Source: Microbulbifer sp. THAF38
GTDB taxonomy: Bacteria > Pseudomonadota > Gammaproteobacteria > Pseudomonadales > Cellvibrionaceae
Length of the DNA stretch: 64,000 nucleotides
Direction of reading: 5' to 3'
Assembly (NCBI RefSeq): GCF_009363535.1
Contig: NZ_CP045369.1
Span: forward strand, 632,501 to 696,500
Both the position numbers and the translations under genes were made by a program. This document shows, piece by piece, positions 59,870 to 64,000 of this stretch. The first letter of the stretch is position 1, and each line of letters starts with the position of its first letter. The notes beneath the pieces are model-generated. The model saw only the letters and a program-made list of their open reading frames with translations. It ran no database searches and was not told the origin of the DNA.

Positions 59870-61801
59870 ATGCGCCTTTCCCATTATCTGGTCCGCTTGT
59901 TTATAGTCTTGTTGGCCATTTCGATAATTCCTGCCCAGGCCCAAAAATCGGGGCTCTCCGAGCAGGAGCTGCGCCAGTTGATGCAAATGGCGGAATATAT
60001 TGGCGTCGATTACCCGGAGGCAGTCGCCGGGGGTGAAATTATCAATGCCGATGAATACGCGGAAATGGAAGAGTTCGCCGAACTGTTGATCGACCGCGGG
60101 CAGCAGCTGGAAGACTCTACCGAGGCCAGCGCAATCCGCTCCGAGGCCCAGGCCTTGCAGGCGGCTATCCAGCGCAAAGCCGATGTCGGTGATGTTCAGG
60201 TTCACACGGCCAGGTTGCGCCAGGGACTGCTCTCTATTGCTCCGGCACTCTCCTTGCCGAGTGATCTCCTCAGCATTGAGGAGAGCCGTGTGATCTACCA
60301 GGCCCAGTGCATTGCCTGTCACGGTGTTGAGGGTCGAGGCGACGGCCCCCTGGCAGCGGGGCTGGAGCCGGCACCCACCAACTTCCACGAGCGTGAGCGC
60401 GCAGAGAATCGTTCCCTGCTGGGGCTTTACGATGCCATCAGCAACGGAATCGATGGCACCGCTATGACTCCCTTTGCAAATCTCACGGAACAGCAGCGCT
60501 GGTCCCTGGCATTTTACGTTGGAGGTCTGGCATTTGTTGGAGAGAGCGCCGCGGCCGCGGATTCAAAGCCGAGCTTGCAGGATCTGGTGATGTACAGCCC
60601 CCAGGTACTGCGCAATGATCGCCCAGAAATCTCCCCGCAAGCGGTGGCGGCTCTGCGGGCAGATCCGAGCGCCCTGTTTTCCTCAGAGGGTCCAGAGGAA
60701 AGCACTCCCATCGATGTGGCGCGCACTCAACTACAGGCATCACTGGTTGCCTACCAACAGGGCGACTTCGCCAATGCCCGCACCTTGGCTATAAGCGCCT
60801 ACCTCGATGGTTTCGAAATGGCGGAAAACTCACTGGACTCCCTGGATGAGGGGCTGCGTCTAGCAACCGAACGCGAGCTGCTGGGATTGCGCGCTCAGCT
60901 CAATGCTGACAGTGATCCCCAACTGGTTCGGGCACAGGTCGAGACAATTTTGCAACAGCTGGCCCAGGCTGAGTCACTGATGAAGGAGAGTAATCTGTCA
61001 GGCGCCGCGCTATTTATTGCGAGCCTGGTGATCCTTCTGCGTGAGGGGTTGGAAGCGCTGTTGGTGGTGATCGCACTGACCACCATTCTGGTCAAAACCG
61101 GTCGTCGTGACGCCCTCAAGTTTGTGCATGTCGGCTGGATCGGCGCCTTTATTGCCGGCTTTGCCACCTGGATTGCAGCGCAGACCTTGATCACTATCAG
61201 CGGTGCCGGTCGCGAGGTGATGGAGGGCGTGGCCGCCTTACTGGCTGCCGTAGTGCTTTTCTATGTGGGCTTCTGGATGCACAGCAAGACTCAGGCGGAC
61301 GAGTGGCAGAAGTATATTCGTGAAAGCATTAATCGCAGCTTGAGTAGCGGTGCGCTCTGGGGGATTGCGGGGCTGGCATTTATCGCGGTTTACCGTGAGA
61401 TTTTCGAGACCATCCTGTTCTATCAATCCCTGTTGGCGCAGACCTCTGCCGGCCACTACGGCACTCTGTGGGCTGGGGTTGGCGCAGCTGTCGCTTTCCT
61501 TGCGGTGCTGGGCTTCGTTTTGGTGCGCTACTCCGTGAGCCTGCCTATAGGCAAGTTCTTCAGCGTAACCACTTATGTGTTGCTGGCACTGTCATTTGTG
61601 CTGGCAGGTAAGGCGGTTGCAGCGCTGCAGGAGGCGGCCTGGATTGGAATTTCACCACTGCCGGTACAGTTCAGCTTCGATTGGCTGGGCATCTACTCCA
61701 CTTGGCAGGGTATCGGTTTGCAGGCCTTGGTATTGGTCGGCGCCTTCTGGCTGATGAAAAAAGGTGGTAGTGCGACCGAAGCTTCAGCTAAGAAAGCATA
61801 A
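59870..61801 (+). CDS. Ftr1-type iron permease with N-terminal cytochrome c domain
   Basis: A 643-residue protein. A signal peptide (MRLSHYLVRLFIVLLAISII, cut after PAQAQ) leads into a periplasmic part with a c-type haem motif CIACH at residues 147-151 followed by HGVEGRGDGP. The C-terminal half is a 7-segment Ftr1 permease with REGLE-type motif LLREGLEALLVV near 390 and VYREIFETILFY near 510. Such fusions probably oxidise Fe(II) and import iron in one protein. The Fur-box-like site upstream supports iron control. It is a single gene. Confidence 0.93.
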   Translation: MRLSHYLVRLFIVLLAISIIPAQAQKSGLSEQELRQLMQMAEYIGVDYPEAVAGGEIINADEYAEMEEFAELLIDRGQQLEDSTEASAIRSEAQALQAAIQRKADVGDVQVHTARLRQGLLSIAPALSLPSDLLSIEESRVIYQAQCIACHGVEGRGDGPLAAGLEPAPTNFHERERAENRSLLGLYDAISNGIDGTAMTPFANLTEQQRWSLAFYVGGLAFVGESAAAADSKPSLQDLVMYSPQVLRNDRPEISPQAVAALRADPSALFSSEGPEESTPIDVARTQLQASLVAYQQGDFANARTLAISAYLDGFEMAENSLDSLDEGLRLATERELLGLRAQLNADSDPQLVRAQVETILQQLAQAESLMKESNLSGAALFIASLVILLREGLEALLVVIALTTILVKTGRRDALKFVHVGWIGAFIAGFATWIAAQTLITISGAGREVMEGVAALLAAVVLFYVGFWMHSKTQADEWQKYIRESINRSLSSGALWGIAGLAFIAVYREIFETILFYQSLLAQTSAGHYGTLWAGVGAAVAFLAVLGFVLVRYSVSLPIGKFFSVTTYVLLALSFVLAGKAVAALQEAAWIGISPLPVQFSFDWLGIYSTWQGIGLQALVLVGAFWLMKKGGSATEASAKKA

Positions 61802-61824
61802 ATCGGCGGCAGAAATCTTGTGAG

Positions 61825-61848
61825 GCACCCGCTCACCGCAGCGGGTGC
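61825..61848 (+). terminator. Hairpin after the iron permease gene
   Basis: A 9-bp perfect stem (GCACCCGCT / AGCGGGTGC) with a 6-nt loop lies 24 bp after the stop. It lacks a T run, so it may protect the 3' end or require Rho. The remaining bases to 61962 show nothing. Confidence 0.6.
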
Positions 61849-61962
61849 GCTCAACTTTGAAGTAGCATTTCTCCTATCCCCTCCACCCATCTCGTTTGCC
61901 TGGTCCGTTTAGCTCACTAAGCCGCTTTGCGCCGACACCTATCTATCCTTTCTTTTTTTCCA

Positions 61963-63849
61963 TTAGTTGTTCTCTTTGTTTTTCTTGAGATCTCGCATTC
62001 GTTTTTGCAAGCTCTCCGAATCTGTATTGATACTCTCTACCGGCTGCCCTGCGATAACGAGAACTTCGGGAAATAAGCGTCGTTTCCTTTTCTTCTTTGG
62101 CTGCTGCGCTGTGTTTTCGGCCTGGGCGTCGGCGCCATGTAAGGCAATGGGGATAACCGGCACAGACTTGCGTCGTAAAATCTCCTCAATGTCTTTCAGA
62201 AACGGCTGTAGCTCACCGTCTTCGCTGATTTTCCCCTCGGGAAAAATACAGAGTAATTCTCCGTTTTCCAGGCTCTCCTCTATGGCTTTGTAAGTGCGCT
62301 CACGGCTGTTTGGATCATCGAGGTCCAAGCCTATGGGAATGGCATCGCTCATATGCAAAATACAGCGCAGCAGGCGGGACTTAAAAATAGCTGGATGGGC
62401 GACAAAGCGTACATAGCGTTCAACAATATCTGCCAATATCACTGGGTCCAAAAAGCTGATGTGGTTGCTGACAATGAGGGCGGGCCCTTCATTAGGGATT
62501 TGATCCAGTCCCTTGAAGTTGACCTTATAGAGGGTTCTCGCGGGCAGTAACAGTAATACACGCATAATGAACTCTGGCAATTTGGCAAAAATCAGGCTGA
62601 CCACTACCAGATTCAGTAAAGCGATAATCACAAAGTACTTTGGGATAGAGATCTGGAGGATATCCAGGAAAGTAATGCTCAAGAGGGTTGCTGCGACGAT
62701 AAAGAGTGAATTGAGCATATTGCTGATGGCAATAATTTGTGCGCGGATCTCTGCACTGGAGCGATCCTGGATCATTGCATACAGCGGCACGGTAAAAATA
62801 CCGCCAAAAACGCCGAAGAGAGCGATGTAGAGAAGAATTAAGAAAGAGCCCTGGCTATTAAAAAACTGTGTCAGGTCTGCATTGGTCAAAGTATGAAAAT
62901 GACTGGAGTGAAAACCCAGCGCCATGCCGGTGCAGGTGATGCCAATAGCCCCCAATGGTATCAATCCCGGTTCAATGCGCCCTCGGGATAACCAATTGCA
63001 CAGTAGTGATCCAAGCGCCGTGCCCACGGTGAGGCTGCATAAAAGCAGGGTGATTACCTCTTCACTTCCCCCGAGGACAGCGCGGGTAAAATTAGGTATT
63101 TGGGCCAGGTAAGCCGTAGTAATCAGCCAGAACCAGGCAATGGCAAGAATTGAATAAAATACCGAGGGTATTTGCCATGCCGAGTACATGACCCGTATGG
63201 CGTGTACGACCGGATTCCAATTGATGTGCAGTTTGGGGGACGGAGCTGGTGCCTTGGGGATGGCGCAACTTGCTAGATAGCCGCTGAGGGCCACACATAT
63301 CAATATAATGGCGATATATGTCAATCCATGTTGGCCGGGATGCGTGAATCCAACCAGTAGAGTACCGACGATCGTTCCAGCTAATGTGCCAATAAAAGAT
63401 CCCATCTGGATCAGTGCATTGCCCCCAAGCAACTCGATTCTATTTAACTGTTGTGGAATCAGGGAAAATTTAGCGGCACTAAAAAGTGCTGCGTAGGTGC
63501 CATAGCAGAAAATAACCGCCAGGCTCAGGGCATAATGCCGTGTAAATAGCGCAACAATACCCACGAGTCCTATGCCAATTTCGGCCATCTTGTAAATTCT
63601 GATGAGCTTGCTTTTATCTATTTTGTCGGCGAGTTGTCCTGCGGATGCGGAGAAGAGGAAATACGGCAGAATATACAAGCTGGTGGCAATATTGATCAGT
63701 GTATTGGCTTCTTCCTCCGTCATACGGAATACGAGCAATACAATTAACGCATTCTTATACAGATTGTCACTGAAAACTGCTAGAACCTGAGTGATAAACA
63801 GCGGCAGGAAACGCCGTGTACCGAGCAGCTTAAACTGGTTTTGAGCCAT
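61963..63849 (-). CDS. LplT-like MFS transporter fused to PlsC acyltransferase
   Basis: A 628-residue fusion. Residues 1-410 form a 12-segment major facilitator domain resembling LplT (RFLPLFITQVLAVFSDNLYK), which flips lysophospholipids. Residues 425-600 form a PlsC domain with the HX4D motif NHISFLDPVI, IPIGLDLDDPNSRERTYKAI and FPEGKISEDGEL. The AMP-binding acyl-ACP synthetase domain of the longer three-domain relatives is absent. The tail is very basic. The probable role is uptake and re-acylation of lysophospholipids in the inner membrane. Confidence 0.9.
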   Translation of the reverse strand: MAQNQFKLLGTRRFLPLFITQVLAVFSDNLYKNALIVLLVFRMTEEEANTLINIATSLYILPYFLFSASAGQLADKIDKSKLIRIYKMAEIGIGLVGIVALFTRHYALSLAVIFCYGTYAALFSAAKFSLIPQQLNRIELLGGNALIQMGSFIGTLAGTIVGTLLVGFTHPGQHGLTYIAIILICVALSGYLASCAIPKAPAPSPKLHINWNPVVHAIRVMYSAWQIPSVFYSILAIAWFWLITTAYLAQIPNFTRAVLGGSEEVITLLLCSLTVGTALGSLLCNWLSRGRIEPGLIPLGAIGITCTGMALGFHSSHFHTLTNADLTQFFNSQGSFLILLYIALFGVFGGIFTVPLYAMIQDRSSAEIRAQIIAISNMLNSLFIVAATLLSITFLDILQISIPKYFVIIALLNLVVVSLIFAKLPEFIMRVLLLLPARTLYKVNFKGLDQIPNEGPALIVSNHISFLDPVILADIVERYVRFVAHPAIFKSRLLRCILHMSDAIPIGLDLDDPNSRERTYKAIEESLENGELLCIFPEGKISEDGELQPFLKDIEEILRRKSVPVIPIALHGADAQAENTAQQPKKKRKRRLFPEVLVIAGQPVESINTDSESLQKRMRDLKKNKENN

Positions 63850-64000
63850 TTTTTATCGCTTAAAAGGGCTGCCCTCTGAATGGCGGTTGCTAATTGACTG
63901 CGATGGAACTCTCGATCGAAATCTGATGCTGTATCTGAATATAGCGAATATCATCTTTATGACATGCAATATTGGCATCGATACTTGTATTTGCTGCTGC
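63850..64000. other. Window-end intergenic region
   Basis: A 151-bp stretch upstream of the MFS/PlsC gene, presumably holding its promoter. No gene or clear motif is seen. Confidence 0.4.

Noticed and set aside
59753..60388. Long frame on the minus strand opposite the iron permease gene
   Set aside because: It is antisense to a clear coding region with signal peptide and haem motif; no ribosome site or known protein pattern.

Overview
The window is a chromosomal segment of a marine-type gammaproteobacterium. RF3, LeuA, RimI, BaeSR-like, MATE and Ftr1-like proteins all look gammaproteobacterial, and the overall gene style suggests the Microbulbifer/Cellvibrionales area. That assignment rests on protein style only, with no database search. 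The segment opens inside an rRNA operon: the 3' two thirds of 23S rRNA, then 5S rRNA and a strong terminator. An AT-rich spacer with a cluster of DnaA-box-like sites follows.

Left host block (3.0-7.9 kb, all on the minus strand): a secreted M28 zinc peptidase, a small membrane-anchored protein, a TauE/SafE-family exporter, a PlsC-like acyltransferase and peptide release factor 3 (prfC).

Prophage (about 7.9-43.7 kb): a complete lambdoid siphovirus-like prophage lies between prfC and an Xaa-Pro aminopeptidase gene. A leftward early operon of about 12 translationally coupled small genes (LuxR-type HTH, KilAC, DUF2303, AlpA-like and others) starts at a promoter PL at 13.15 kb. A lysogenic-conversion-like pair (zinc-ribbon membrane protein plus PD-(D/E)XK-like protein) sits between PL and the S24 repressor. 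The cI and Cro genes diverge from an operator region with the same two-operator layout as PL. Rightward genes follow: PriCT-2/Toprim primase, DUF5906 helicase, an iteron-rich putative origin, a Q-like antiterminator and a terminator-guarded late region. The late region holds DUF5675, two holins, HNH, TerS/TerL, portal, protease, capsid, connectors, a tail tube, a G/GT frameshift pair, a tape measure and a 1774-residue tail-tip protein ending in a Hint domain. The right end carries accessory genes: a Phd/Doc-type toxin-antitoxin pair, a DUF433 protein, an XRE regulator, SOS-controlled umuDC, an unknown membrane/soluble gene pair and the tyrosine integrase.

Right host block (44-64 kb): Xaa-Pro aminopeptidase, then a long inverted repeat between convergent genes, then a BaeSR-like two-component system. 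Beside it is an unusual cluster of three paralogous secreted YHYH-domain proteins plus one unrelated secreted protein that shares a leader region with one of them. Next come a MATE exporter, rimI with a holD-like gene, leuA with a candidate leucine leader peptide, an OhrR-like MarR regulator with glutathione peroxidase, an iron permease fused to a c-type cytochrome domain behind a Fur-box-like site, and an LplT-like MFS/PlsC fusion.

The points most worth following up are the two accessory gene pairs of unknown function in the prophage, the iteron array, the nut-like twin hairpins, the Hint-tailed tip protein and the YHYH cluster.
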